Assembly: GCF_040811775.1 (NCBI RefSeq)
Contig: NZ_JBFNXW010000003.1
Coordinates: 248,001 to 312,000, forward strand
Source: Balneola sp. MJW-20
GTDB taxonomy: Bacteria > Bacteroidota > Rhodothermia > Balneolales > Balneolaceae
Direction of reading: 5' to 3'
Length of the DNA: 64,000 nt
Position numbers and translations under genes: made by a program. Each line of letters starts with the position of its first letter. Position 1 is the stretch's first letter. The notes under the pieces are model-generated. The model searched no databases. It was given only the letters and a program-made list of their open reading frames with translations, and had not been told where the DNA came from. Below, in pieces: positions 52,492 to 61,096 of this stretch.

Positions 52492-54330
52492 ATGAGAAAA
52501 GGCGGAGTAATAGCGGTTTTGATTACTGCAACACTGATCTTTGCAATCAGTTTTATTTCGATTGACGAATGGCTGGAATCAAATATTGAATTTCAGGCCA
52601 GTGTGGCAAATAAAGCCAAAGTGGAGATCGATGGATTAAATTTTAGTCCTCTGGGGCTTAGTCTGAGCTGGGACCGGCTTCAGGTTGCAAATCCGAAGAG
52701 TCCGATGGAAAACACCTTCGAAACAGGAAAAGTAGATTTTAATATGGAGTTCTGGCCTCTTCTGTGGTCTAAAACAGTGATCGAGAATGTTGAGTTATCG
52801 GGTTTTCAGGTCGAAACAGAAAGAGAGACGGACGGAAGTTTTGAGGTTCCCGAGGGATTCGAGGAAGAGTCTCCGGCTTCAGCATTTATCGCTTCAATTG
52901 TAAATCAGGTTAGTACAGAAGCAGGGCGAAATGCAAATGCAAGGATCTCTGGTATACGGAGTGACCTGAATGTAGACAGCCTGATGGCCACCCTTGATCT
53001 TAGGACGCCCGACAGAATAGATTCGCTAAGGAATGGCTTGCGAAATAATTATGATGAGTGGGATTCCACTTTTACTAACCTGAATATTGACCGTCAGATC
53101 AACGAGATACAGGGTACCATCGAGAAGATCAAGGTGGATGAAATCAAGGATCCAAAAAAAGCAATTGAAGCGATCAATAATATCAAAAAACTCAGAGGGC
53201 AGGTTGATTCTCTGAAGAACAGGGCACAAACGATCCGGACCGATTTTCAGGAAGACCTCAATTCCTCAAAATACAGTGTGGGACAGGTCGACAACTGGAT
53301 CAGTCAGGATTACAAAAGAGCAATGAGCCTTGCGAAACTGCCCGATCTCAGTGCTCAGAATATTGGCAAATTATTGTTTGGAGAGAACCTGCTGGGAGAC
53401 TATGCCAGCTACCTGATATACATTGCCATGGCACGTGAATACAGTAACCGTTTAGCCGATGACGGTACCGATAAGATCGAAAGATATGAGGGCATCAATT
53501 ATGAGTTTTCTGATAAATATGACTGGCCGGATCTGTGGATCAAAAAAGTCAGTCTCAGTGGACGCACCAAAAATGAGATTTCTCTTGAAGGGGTCGTGAC
53601 CCACATCAGTAGTGATCAGCTAAAGAGCGGATTTCCAACGGTAGTTAATATAGGCGGAGCTGGCCGGGCCGGAGACAGTCTGAGCATTAAAGGAGAATTA
53701 AATTACCTGGAAGAAAAGCCCAGAGAAACCTTTCAGGCTGTTTATAACGGTTTTCAGTTAAAAGACACCCGAATATCACCCTCTGAACTGCTTCCCTACA
53801 AGCTGAACTCAGGGGAAGGTACTATCCAGATTGATCTGGATGTAATCGGCAGAAGAATTGATTCGGAGATCGAATACCGGGCCAGTAACATCAATTTTAA
53901 TTTTGGCGAGAATCCGGGAGGCGGAAGAATTCAGCAGCTGATCCGGTCTGCTATTAGCGGTACTGATAATATAAATGCCACGGCACTGATTGATAATGTG
54001 GACGGACCCCTTCGTATAAGATTGAGATCAAACCTGGATGATCTTTTTGTTAAAGCTCTCAGAGAAACAGTCAGTAAAGAAGTAGCTGATGCAAGACAGA
54101 AGATAGAGTCAGAAGTAGCATCAAGGGTTGATGGCAAGAAGGAAGAACTGCTCGCCCTGAAGGATCAGAAAGAAACGGAGCTGAGGGAAAAAGCCTCTGT
54201 GATTCAGCAGAAAGTAGATGAACAGGTCAAGGCTCTGGAAAAAAAGAGAGAAGAACTCGAAAAGAAGAAGAAAGAACTGGAAGACAGTCTGAAAAATAAG
54301 ATCAAAGGCAAAATAGGAGTCGATTTCTGA
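52492..54330 (+). CDS. TIGR03545 family AsmA-like protein
   Basis: A 612-residue protein with an N-terminal helix (GVIAVLITATLIFAISFISI), then AsmA-like beta segments (KAKVEIDGLNFSPLGLSLSWDRLQVANPK; VIENVELSGFQVETE). A helical middle region follows (about 125-270), more long beta-rich stretches, and a C-terminal coiled coil rich in Glu and Lys (KKREELEKKKKELEDSLKNK). AsmA-like proteins form lipid-conducting bridges across the periplasm, so a lipid-transport or envelope role is plausible. Paired with TIGR03546. Confidence 0.85.
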   Translation: MRKGGVIAVLITATLIFAISFISIDEWLESNIEFQASVANKAKVEIDGLNFSPLGLSLSWDRLQVANPKSPMENTFETGKVDFNMEFWPLLWSKTVIENVELSGFQVETERETDGSFEVPEGFEEESPASAFIASIVNQVSTEAGRNANARISGIRSDLNVDSLMATLDLRTPDRIDSLRNGLRNNYDEWDSTFTNLNIDRQINEIQGTIEKIKVDEIKDPKKAIEAINNIKKLRGQVDSLKNRAQTIRTDFQEDLNSSKYSVGQVDNWISQDYKRAMSLAKLPDLSAQNIGKLLFGENLLGDYASYLIYIAMAREYSNRLADDGTDKIERYEGINYEFSDKYDWPDLWIKKVSLSGRTKNEISLEGVVTHISSDQLKSGFPTVVNIGGAGRAGDSLSIKGELNYLEEKPRETFQAVYNGFQLKDTRISPSELLPYKLNSGEGTIQIDLDVIGRRIDSEIEYRASNINFNFGENPGGGRIQQLIRSAISGTDNINATALIDNVDGPLRIRLRSNLDDLFVKALRETVSKEVADARQKIESEVASRVDGKKEELLALKDQKETELREKASVIQQKVDEQVKALEKKREELEKKKKELEDSLKNKIKGKIGVDF

Positions 54331-54372
54331 TTCAAATGACCTTTATAGATCAGGTAGCTTGTTGCGGGATAT

Positions 54373-54633
54373 TTATCTGACTCTGAAATAGGTCTCATCA
54401 ATATAGCACCAGCCCCATTCTTCGCCGGGTTCAATCGAGCGGATTAGCATGTGACCGCTTTCCTCATAGTGTTTCCGGGCGTGTTGGTTTACTGAAGAAT
54501 CACAACACCCCACCATACCGCATGTCAGACACATGCGAAGATGAACCCATTCGTCACCCTGCTCCACACACTCGGGACAAACGGTAGTATCTGTTGATTT
54601 GATCAGGATCTGGTCTTTATGTAAACAGGCCAT
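54373..54633 (-). CDS. UBP-type zinc-finger protein
   Basis: An 86-residue protein with the zf-UBP set of ligands: MACLHKD, CPECVEQGDEW, MCLTCGMVGCCDSS, then HARKHYEESGH. In eukaryotes this domain binds the ubiquitin C-terminus. Bacterial copies are often single-domain and lie beside antiporter genes, where a regulatory or redox-linked role is presumed. Here it follows the DsbA-like gene by one base and so belongs to the antiporter operon. Confidence 0.88.
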   Translation of the reverse strand: MACLHKDQILIKSTDTTVCPECVEQGDEWVHLRMCLTCGMVGCCDSSVNQHARKHYEESGHMLIRSIEPGEEWGWCYIDETYFRVR

Positions 54634-54634
54634 A

Positions 54635-55159
54635 TTAAACGATCTCCTCTTTTATAGCTTTTTTGATGTCAGGAGCATCAAGTTCTCCTTTATATCTTTC
54701 ACCGTTAATGAAGAAAGCCGGGGTCTCTTTTACTCCGCTGTTTAGCCCTCCACGAATATCATCGCGTACTTTACTTCTTACTTTGTCACTGTCAATATCT
54801 TTCTGAAGCCTGTTCATATCCAGGTCAAGTCTTTTAGCCAGATCCATGATAAGATCTGAACGAAGATTGTCATTATGATCGAAGAGAAGGTTATGCATTT
54901 CCCAGAACTTCTGCTGATTGGCAGCACTCTCAGCAACCCAGGCACTTAATTCAGCATGTGTATGGAGTTTCTTCAGCGGGAAGTGCCGGAATATAAAAGA
55001 GACAGCTATCTGATCATCTTTCAGGATCTTTTTAATAAACCGGTGTCCCAGTCTGCTGTAAGGGCATTCATAATCACCATATTGTACAATGGTGACAGGG
55101 GCATTTTTTGTCCCGGTTTGGTGGTCGTTTTCAGTATATGGTTGCTTCAGATCAGACAT
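54635..55159 (-). CDS. DsbA-like thioredoxin-fold protein with single Cys
   Basis: A 174-residue protein of the NhaA C-terminal/DsbA type. Thioredoxin-fold features are QYGDYECPYSRLGHRF and the cis-Pro loop VKETPAFFINGERYKGELD. The active-site CxxC is CPYS (32-35): the second Cys is Ser and there is no other Cys in the protein. It lacks a signal peptide and would be cytoplasmic. A single Cys fits glutathione- or bacillithiol-type mixed disulfide chemistry or redox sensing for the antiporter encoded just upstream. Confidence 0.85.
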   Translation of the reverse strand: MSDLKQPYTENDHQTGTKNAPVTIVQYGDYECPYSRLGHRFIKKILKDDQIAVSFIFRHFPLKKLHTHAELSAWVAESAANQQKFWEMHNLLFDHNDNLRSDLIMDLAKRLDLDMNRLQKDIDSDKVRSKVRDDIRGGLNSGVKETPAFFINGERYKGELDAPDIKKAIKEEIV

Positions 55160-55160
55160 A

Positions 55161-56723
55161 TTATTCGATTATAAGATTGAAAGAGGATGAATTCTCAATT
55201 TCATCCATACTAAGTTCGGCTAGTTTTTTTCCGGCCTGAGCCATAGGCAGACAAACAGAAGTTGCCCCGGCCTCCTGAAGTGCTTTATACTCATCACTGC
55301 GCATGGTCAGGGCTACGATACTGCCTTTATACCCGTATTTTCTCATCAGGGTTGTTGCCTCCACCTTTGTACCCTCATTTGCAATAGCCAGAATGACTGA
55401 TCGGACACCGCTCAGATCAAGATTTTCCCATAATTCAGGATCCTGCGCATCTCCATACACTACTCTGCGCTTTTCTTTCAGATTAGCTTCTATCTTGGCA
55501 GGGTCAACTTCCATGCCGGTCACTTTCTTCTCCTTGAATTTCAAACTTTCATAGGCTGAGGTGCCGGCTTGTCCCATTCCGACCACCAGGTACTCCGCTC
55601 CTCCCAAAGAGACCACCTGCTGCCCTGGATGTTTGGTGTTTCTTTCCAGTGGTACAAGTTTATGTTCAAGTCTTGCCCATATCGAATTGGAATTCGCTGT
55701 AAGCGGTGCATTGATCACATATGAGGCAGCCGTAATTAGTGCCAGTCCGGTTACAATATCTGTGGAAATAAAGCCTCCGGCAGCAGCAACCCCGCCGGCT
55801 ATAAGAGTAAATTCACTGTATGAGCTGAGTGTGGCAGTAACCATGAAGGAGTTTCTGGATCTCAGTTTAAAAAAGATGAGCAGGAAGAAAAACAAGACTG
55901 ATTTCAGCGGAAGTAATGCAAGAACCAGCAGGGCAAAGTTTATGACCTCCCCACCCGGTAGTCCGTTGAGACCCACTTCGAAGAAGAAGCCGATCAGAAA
56001 GGCTTCTTTAATGCCCCATAGTTTTTCAGAAAGCTCATCCGCAGTTCTGTGCCCTGATAATAATGCTCCGGCTGCCAGCGCCCCCAACTCAGATGACAGT
56101 CCCATTACTTCGAACAAAGCGCCGCCGCCAATTGCTAACAGGAGGCCGGACAGTAGTTGCAGTTCAGAATGTCCGCTGGCTACTACTATTCGGATCAGTA
56201 AGGGTCTCAGGAAAGGAAGACCAAGCAACAGGAGGGACCAGACTGAAGGCGAGCCCCCTCCGGTGAGCGCTAGAACCACAATGGCGACGATATCCTGAAG
56301 GATCAGTATGCCTATTGAAACTCTTGCATGAAAAGCTCCCAGTTCTCCTCGTGCTTCAAGCGCTTTGGCTGCAAGAACTGTACTGGAGAAACCCAACAAA
56401 GTACCGATGATCAGTGAGGGTATGACTTCGTATCCGAAAGCATAAGCCACTCCTGCAAATACCGCCCCGGATATAAGTAAGTGGATACCACCGGCTCCGA
56501 TGACTTCCAGACGCAGAATACTCTTGAACCTGAGGTGAAGTCCGACGGTAAATAATAAGAAAAGTACACCGAGATGACCTATTTCATGTAAGGAATCGGT
56601 GGGCGTAATCCCAAAAAAGGACAGAATAATACCAGCCAGCAGATAGCCTACCAAGGGGGGGAGTTTCAGACGGGAAACTCCAAGGCCAAAAATATAGGCC
56701 ATCAGAAGCCAGAGTATTTCCAT
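55161..56723 (-). CDS. Cation:proton antiporter (CPA2/KefB type) with RCK domain
   Basis: A 520-residue protein. Residues 1-370 form twelve or more helices of the Na+/H+ exchanger fold (LPPLVGYLLAGIILSFFGITP; GTLLGFSSTVLAAKALEARGELGAFHARVSIGILILQDIVAIVVLAL). A TrkA-N/RCK domain follows (EYLVVGMGQAGTSAYESLKFKEKKVTGMEVD), typical of KefB/C-like nucleotide-gated systems. It should exchange K+ or Na+ for protons. The DsbA-like gene starts one base after its stop, and the zinc-finger gene follows. Confidence 0.9.
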   Translation of the reverse strand: MEILWLLMAYIFGLGVSRLKLPPLVGYLLAGIILSFFGITPTDSLHEIGHLGVLFLLFTVGLHLRFKSILRLEVIGAGGIHLLISGAVFAGVAYAFGYEVIPSLIIGTLLGFSSTVLAAKALEARGELGAFHARVSIGILILQDIVAIVVLALTGGGSPSVWSLLLLGLPFLRPLLIRIVVASGHSELQLLSGLLLAIGGGALFEVMGLSSELGALAAGALLSGHRTADELSEKLWGIKEAFLIGFFFEVGLNGLPGGEVINFALLVLALLPLKSVLFFFLLIFFKLRSRNSFMVTATLSSYSEFTLIAGGVAAAGGFISTDIVTGLALITAASYVINAPLTANSNSIWARLEHKLVPLERNTKHPGQQVVSLGGAEYLVVGMGQAGTSAYESLKFKEKKVTGMEVDPAKIEANLKEKRRVVYGDAQDPELWENLDLSGVRSVILAIANEGTKVEATTLMRKYGYKGSIVALTMRSDEYKALQEAGATSVCLPMAQAGKKLAELSMDEIENSSSFNLIIE

Positions 56724-56763
56724 AATGATCCGATTTCAAAATAAAGGTAAACCGGTGGATGAT

Positions 56764-57435
56764 CTATTTATTTACTACACCGGATACGATCTCCTGAATA
56801 TGCTTAATCTCATCATGGTTGACAAGGTGACCCATTCCGGGATAGATCTTTTTACTTACTTTCGCATTGAGTTTTGAAAATACTTCTGCAGTGGCATGAA
56901 CTCTTTCAACAGGTATATGGGGATCTATATCACTGCAGCCCATGAATACCGGTGTACCTTCCAGGTCTCCGGAGTAGACAGAGGGATTCACGGAATCTCC
57001 AATGAGGCCCCCGCTCAACACAATCAGCCCGGCATATCTTCCAGGATGACGGGCTACGAATTCAGATGCCAGACATGCTCCCTGAGAGAAGCCTAGTATG
57101 AAAATCTGTTCACTGCTGAAGCCTTTTTCCTTTAGCATTTCTCTAATATCATAGATCGCCTGAAGTCCTGAACTGATGCCTGGTTCATTTCTCTCAGTAG
57201 GCTGAAGAAATGAATAAGGGTACCAGGTGCTGCCGCTTGCCTGAGGAGCAGTATAGTAAATGCTCTCCGGTTCTATTTCGTCTGCAAGAGTAAGTATACT
57301 GGGGGCGCTGGCTCCGCGTCCATGCACCATAATGAATGCGGCCTTTGCATCAGAGGGATCATTTCTTTCGGCGATTCTCTGGCCCTGATGCGGGCCGCTA
57401 AACGGATTTTCTTTGTCAGCTTTAAATAAACTCAT
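56764..57435 (-). CDS. Alpha/beta hydrolase (MhqD/YpfH-like carboxylesterase)
   Basis: A 223-residue hydrolase of the phospholipase/carboxylesterase family. Features are VHGRGASAPSIL (oxyanion side), the nucleophile elbow LGFSQGACLASEF, the Asp strand FMGCSDIDPHIP and the His in YPGMGHLVNHDE. The VOC ring-cleaving dioxygenase gene lies 39 bases upstream on the same strand. In Bacillus subtilis an orthologous pair, MhqD and MhqO, protects against quinones, a precedent for this arrangement. Confidence 0.85.
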   Translation of the reverse strand: MSLFKADKENPFSGPHQGQRIAERNDPSDAKAAFIMVHGRGASAPSILTLADEIEPESIYYTAPQASGSTWYPYSFLQPTERNEPGISSGLQAIYDIREMLKEKGFSSEQIFILGFSQGACLASEFVARHPGRYAGLIVLSGGLIGDSVNPSVYSGDLEGTPVFMGCSDIDPHIPVERVHATAEVFSKLNAKVSKKIYPGMGHLVNHDEIKHIQEIVSGVVNK

Positions 57436-57474
57436 GAAAAATAATTTTTGGAATGATTAAGTAGAGCGGATGGA

Positions 57475-58407
57475 TCAACTGCTGATATTTATTTCAGGTA
57501 GTATCGATTCGATCTGTGATCTTTTAGACTCCAGCCATGGCGGCAGGATCAGTTTTTCGCCCAGCATTTCGAACTCCTCATCAACGGTGTACCCGGGATC
57601 ATCTGAAGCCATTTCAAATAACACACCTCCCGGCTCCCGATAGTAAACAGATCGGAACCAGTGGCGGTCTATGATCTGCGTAGGATGGAGGCCGAAGCCG
57701 CCAATGGTCTTACGCATCTCATCCAGCTCCTCCCTGTTTTCAGCCCTGAATGCCACATGGTGTATAATACCCCGCCCGTTCTTTCCTCTTTTTTCCTCAC
57801 TGATCTCAATGATCACTGAGTGACCCACCGGTGCGTCCGTCTGGTAGAGATATTGGTTACCCTGTTCCTCTTTTAGTTCAAATTCGAAGAGTTCTTTCAG
57901 GATGAATTCTGTACCCTGTTTTTCCGTAAGGTTCAAACGGGTACCCCAGAATCCCTGAATACAAACTTCAGCAGGGATTACATATTCCACGTTATCTACT
58001 TTTTCCTTAGCCGATCCCTCAAAGACCAGGTCCAGCTCCAGACCATCAGGATCCTGAAAACGATAGGCATTGCGGCCGAATATGGTGATCTCTTCAAACG
58101 GAATCTCGTATTTTTTAAGGCGTTCATTCCAGAATGAAGCAGATTTTTCAGGTACCTGTAATCCTACATTGACTGCCTCACCTGTACCCGGCTCACCTTT
58201 AACAGCATTCGGCCAGGGGAAAAAGGTCAGGCTGGATCCGGGGTTTGCGGAATGATTTCCGTAAAACAGATGATAGGTTCCGGGATCATCCTGGTTGACA
58301 CTCTTTTTAACTAATCGCATACCCAGTACCTGCGTGTAGAAGTCTACATTTCTTAGGGCGTCTCCGGCCAGAACGGTGATGTGATGTATACCTTTATGAT
58401 GTTGCAT
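57475..58407 (-). CDS. Ring-cleaving dioxygenase (VOC; MhqO/LinE-like)
   Basis: About 310 residues from the ATG of MQHHKGIHHITVLAGDA, the usual family start; a longer frame upstream only adds an unlikely leader. Two VOC modules are visible: IHHITVLAGDALRNVDFYTQVLGMRLVKKSV, and later GIIHHVAFRAENREELDEM, with a metal Glu in YYREPGGVLFEMASDDPG. It cleaves hydroquinone- or catechol-type rings using Fe(II) or Mn(II). Beside the MhqD-like hydrolase it likely detoxifies quinones. Confidence 0.85.
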   Translation of the reverse strand: MQHHKGIHHITVLAGDALRNVDFYTQVLGMRLVKKSVNQDDPGTYHLFYGNHSANPGSSLTFFPWPNAVKGEPGTGEAVNVGLQVPEKSASFWNERLKKYEIPFEEITIFGRNAYRFQDPDGLELDLVFEGSAKEKVDNVEYVIPAEVCIQGFWGTRLNLTEKQGTEFILKELFEFELKEEQGNQYLYQTDAPVGHSVIIEISEEKRGKNGRGIIHHVAFRAENREELDEMRKTIGGFGLHPTQIIDRHWFRSVYYREPGGVLFEMASDDPGYTVDEEFEMLGEKLILPPWLESKRSQIESILPEINISS

Positions 58408-58597
58408 GATCGTAATTTCTTTTAATTTCACTGACAGAACCCTTCCGAAGCTATGATAGTTCATTTGTTTAACATTAAACTAAATATAGTCAGAGGTTCC
58501 ATCAAAAGCACAAATGTTAGTGTAATTTTGTGGTTGGGGATATCAGTCTATAGTCCTTATCATCAAATGGTCAGTAATCGGAATAAAACTGAAAATT

Positions 58598-59842
58598 GTG
58601 GAACTGAATATTTACGGCTGGATCATATTAATAGCACTATTGCTGGAATTCAGCCTTAGTGTGATCTCTGATCTTTATAACCTGAGCGCACTTAAGAAGG
58701 AATTGCCTGCTGAATTTGAAGGAGTCTATGACGAGGAGCGTTATGCACGATCTCAGGAGTATACCCGGGTTAAAACCAGGTTTGGTTTTATAACCGGAAC
58801 TTTTGACCTGCTTCTACTGCTGATTTTTTGGTTCATGGGGGGCTTTAATATGTTGGATCAGTGGCTAAGTACCTTTGGTTTTGATCCATTGGTCACCGGA
58901 TTAGCCTTTATCGGCACTCTGATCATCGCTAAGACCATTATTTCTCTTCCGTTTAGTATCTATTCTACTTTTGTGATCGAAGAACGATTTGGTTTCAATA
59001 AGACTACCCCGGGTACTTTCGTGGCCGATCTTTTTAAAGGACTTGCTCTGAGTCTGATCATCGGAGTTCCGCTTCTCGCCGGTATACTTTGGTTCTTTAT
59101 GTATGCTGGTGAACTTGCCTGGCTTTATGCATGGGGTGCGGTCACTTTATTTACTTTGATTATGCAGTATGTGGCACCCACCTGGATCATGCCGCTATTT
59201 AATAAGTTTACACCGTTGGAGGAAGGGGAACTAAGAGAGGCGATCGAATCATATACTGATAAAGTAAACTTCCCTCTGGCCGGCCTTTTTGTGATGGACG
59301 GATCCAAACGCTCCAGTAAATCCAATGCATTTTTTACCGGTTTCGGGAAGAATAAGAGGATCGCTCTTTTTGACACCCTGATTGAGAATCACACCACCTC
59401 AGAACTGGTGGCGGTGCTGGCACATGAGATAGGGCACTACAAGAAAAAGCATATCATCAAGAATATGGTCATAAGTATTATTCATACTGGTGTGCTGTTC
59501 TTCCTGCTCTCCTTATTTCTGGATTTTAAACCGCTGTTTGATGCTTTCTACATGGAAGAGATCTCTGTATATGCAGGATTGATCTTTTTTGGTCTGCTTT
59601 ATACTCCCGTGGAAATGATACTTTCGGTAGTGATGCAGATATTCAGTCGTAAGCACGAGTTTGAGGCAGATGAGTTCGCCGCAAGGACAACAAAGAGCAA
59701 AGAGGATATGATATCAACCCTTAAAAAGTTATCGAAGGATAATTTATCTAATCTGACTCCACATCCTCTTTATGTTTTCCTGAATTATTCCCATCCTCCG
59801 GTCATACAACGTATCCGGGCAATCCGATCCATAAATATATGA
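58598..59842 (+). CDS. M48 metallopeptidase (Ste24-like CAAX protease)
   Basis: A 414-residue protein, GTG start, with about seven transmembrane helices. The zinc site is LAHEIGHYKKKH (HExxH), with the third ligand Glu in RKHEFEADEFAA. The N-terminal VYDEERYARSQEYTRVKTRFG and FVIEERFGFNKTTPGTF match Ste24/ZmpSte24-type members. In bacteria this group is probably a membrane-protein quality-control protease. Its final ATGA overlaps the start of the next gene. Confidence 0.93.
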   Translation: MELNIYGWIILIALLLEFSLSVISDLYNLSALKKELPAEFEGVYDEERYARSQEYTRVKTRFGFITGTFDLLLLLIFWFMGGFNMLDQWLSTFGFDPLVTGLAFIGTLIIAKTIISLPFSIYSTFVIEERFGFNKTTPGTFVADLFKGLALSLIIGVPLLAGILWFFMYAGELAWLYAWGAVTLFTLIMQYVAPTWIMPLFNKFTPLEEGELREAIESYTDKVNFPLAGLFVMDGSKRSSKSNAFFTGFGKNKRIALFDTLIENHTTSELVAVLAHEIGHYKKKHIIKNMVISIIHTGVLFFLLSLFLDFKPLFDAFYMEEISVYAGLIFFGLLYTPVEMILSVVMQIFSRKHEFEADEFAARTTKSKEDMISTLKKLSKDNLSNLTPHPLYVFLNYSHPPVIQRIRAIRSINI

Positions 59843-60972
59843 ACAAGAAAAAGAATCTAGAGACCATAGCCATACATGCAGGCATGGAACATGGTGGAGA
59901 TAATGCGTCTATCGTTCCGCCTTTAGAGTCCTCTACCATTTATGAGCATTCAGTTCAGGGCAGTAGAGAAGGAGACCTGAAATATACCAGAATGCAAAAC
60001 CCCAATCGCCGTCAGCTGGAATCGGTTCTGGCTCAGCTGGAGAACGGAGAAGCAGCAGCAGCTTTTTCATCCGGAGTAGCCGCAATAACCTCCGTGTTAC
60101 AGTCGCTGGGAAGGGGCAGTGAGGTTCTGCTGCCGGAAGACGTATATCACGGTACCAGGGTCCTTATCCATGAATTTGCGGATAGCTGGGGCCTTGATGC
60201 AAAATTTATTGATCAGACAGATCCGGAAATTATTCAGGATGCGATCACGGACCGTACCCGACTGATCATGGTGGAGACCCCCTCTAATCCACAGATGAGG
60301 ATCACCAGTATTAAAGAGACCGTCAGGATCGCACACGCTAATGATGTACTCGTAGCGGTAGATAATACCTGGCCTACTCCATACAATATGAAACCTCTGG
60401 AGATGGGAGCTGACCTGGTTATACAGTCCACCACGAAATATCTGGGCGGGCATAGCGATATTCTCGGTGGTGCCGTAATTGCAAGAAAAGAGGCAGGGAT
60501 ATTCAGCAGGATCAGGGATATCCAGACAAAACAGGGAGCAGTACCATCACCACGAGACTGCTGGTTGTTATGCAGAAGTATACGCTCTTTTCCCTACCGA
60601 ATGAGAGGGCATAATGAGAACGCCGTAAAGGTGGCTTCATTTCTGGATGACCATATAAAAATAGAGAAGGTTTATTTCCCGGGTTTGAAAGCTCATCCCG
60701 GACATAATATTGCGAAGGAAGAGATGTCCGGATTCGGGGGTATGATCTCCTTTTTGATTAGAGGAGGAAAAGAGGAAGCACTAAAAGCGGTAGCAGGCAC
60801 AAAATTAGTAAGGCGGGCGACAAGCCTTGGCGGCATTGAAAGTACCTGGGAGCACCGGAGATCGTCAGAAGGAGAGGGATCTCCGACCCCTGAAAATCTT
60901 ATTCGCATGAGCGTTGGCCTTGAGCATCCGGATGACATCATAGATGATCTGAAGCAGGCGCTGGATCAATGA
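59839..60972 (+). CDS. Trans-sulfuration PLP enzyme (cystathionine gamma-synthase/lyase family)
   Basis: A 377-residue Cys/Met-metabolism PLP enzyme. Key motifs are TIAIHAGMEHGGDNASIVPPL, MQNPNRRQLESVLAQLE, AAFSSGVAA, VETPSNPQMR, VDNTWPTPYNMKP and the PLP-lysine in QSTTKYLGGHSDILGG. Synthase versus lyase cannot be settled by eye. It shares a four-base overlap with the M48 protease although the functions are unrelated, so translational coupling seems likely. Confidence 0.9.
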   Translation: MNKKKNLETIAIHAGMEHGGDNASIVPPLESSTIYEHSVQGSREGDLKYTRMQNPNRRQLESVLAQLENGEAAAAFSSGVAAITSVLQSLGRGSEVLLPEDVYHGTRVLIHEFADSWGLDAKFIDQTDPEIIQDAITDRTRLIMVETPSNPQMRITSIKETVRIAHANDVLVAVDNTWPTPYNMKPLEMGADLVIQSTTKYLGGHSDILGGAVIARKEAGIFSRIRDIQTKQGAVPSPRDCWLLCRSIRSFPYRMRGHNENAVKVASFLDDHIKIEKVYFPGLKAHPGHNIAKEEMSGFGGMISFLIRGGKEEALKAVAGTKLVRRATSLGGIESTWEHRRSSEGEGSPTPENLIRMSVGLEHPDDIIDDLKQALDQ

Positions 60973-61027
60973 TTGGTGACCGGTATCACTGATTTGAAGG
61001 AAAAGCTGTACTTAGTGTCCCATGTCT

Positions 61028-61063
61028 AAAGAAAAAGGGCCCGCTGATTCTTTAGCGAGCCCG
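61028..61063 (-). terminator. Terminator of the cellulase gene
   Basis: GGGCCCGCT (61037-61045) pairs with AGCGAGCCC (61054-61062), one mismatch. Minus-strand T tract from the As at 61028-61036. Confidence 0.75.
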
Positions 61064-61096
61064 GTCGTTGGTCATCAATTTCAAGCAATAGCTGCA

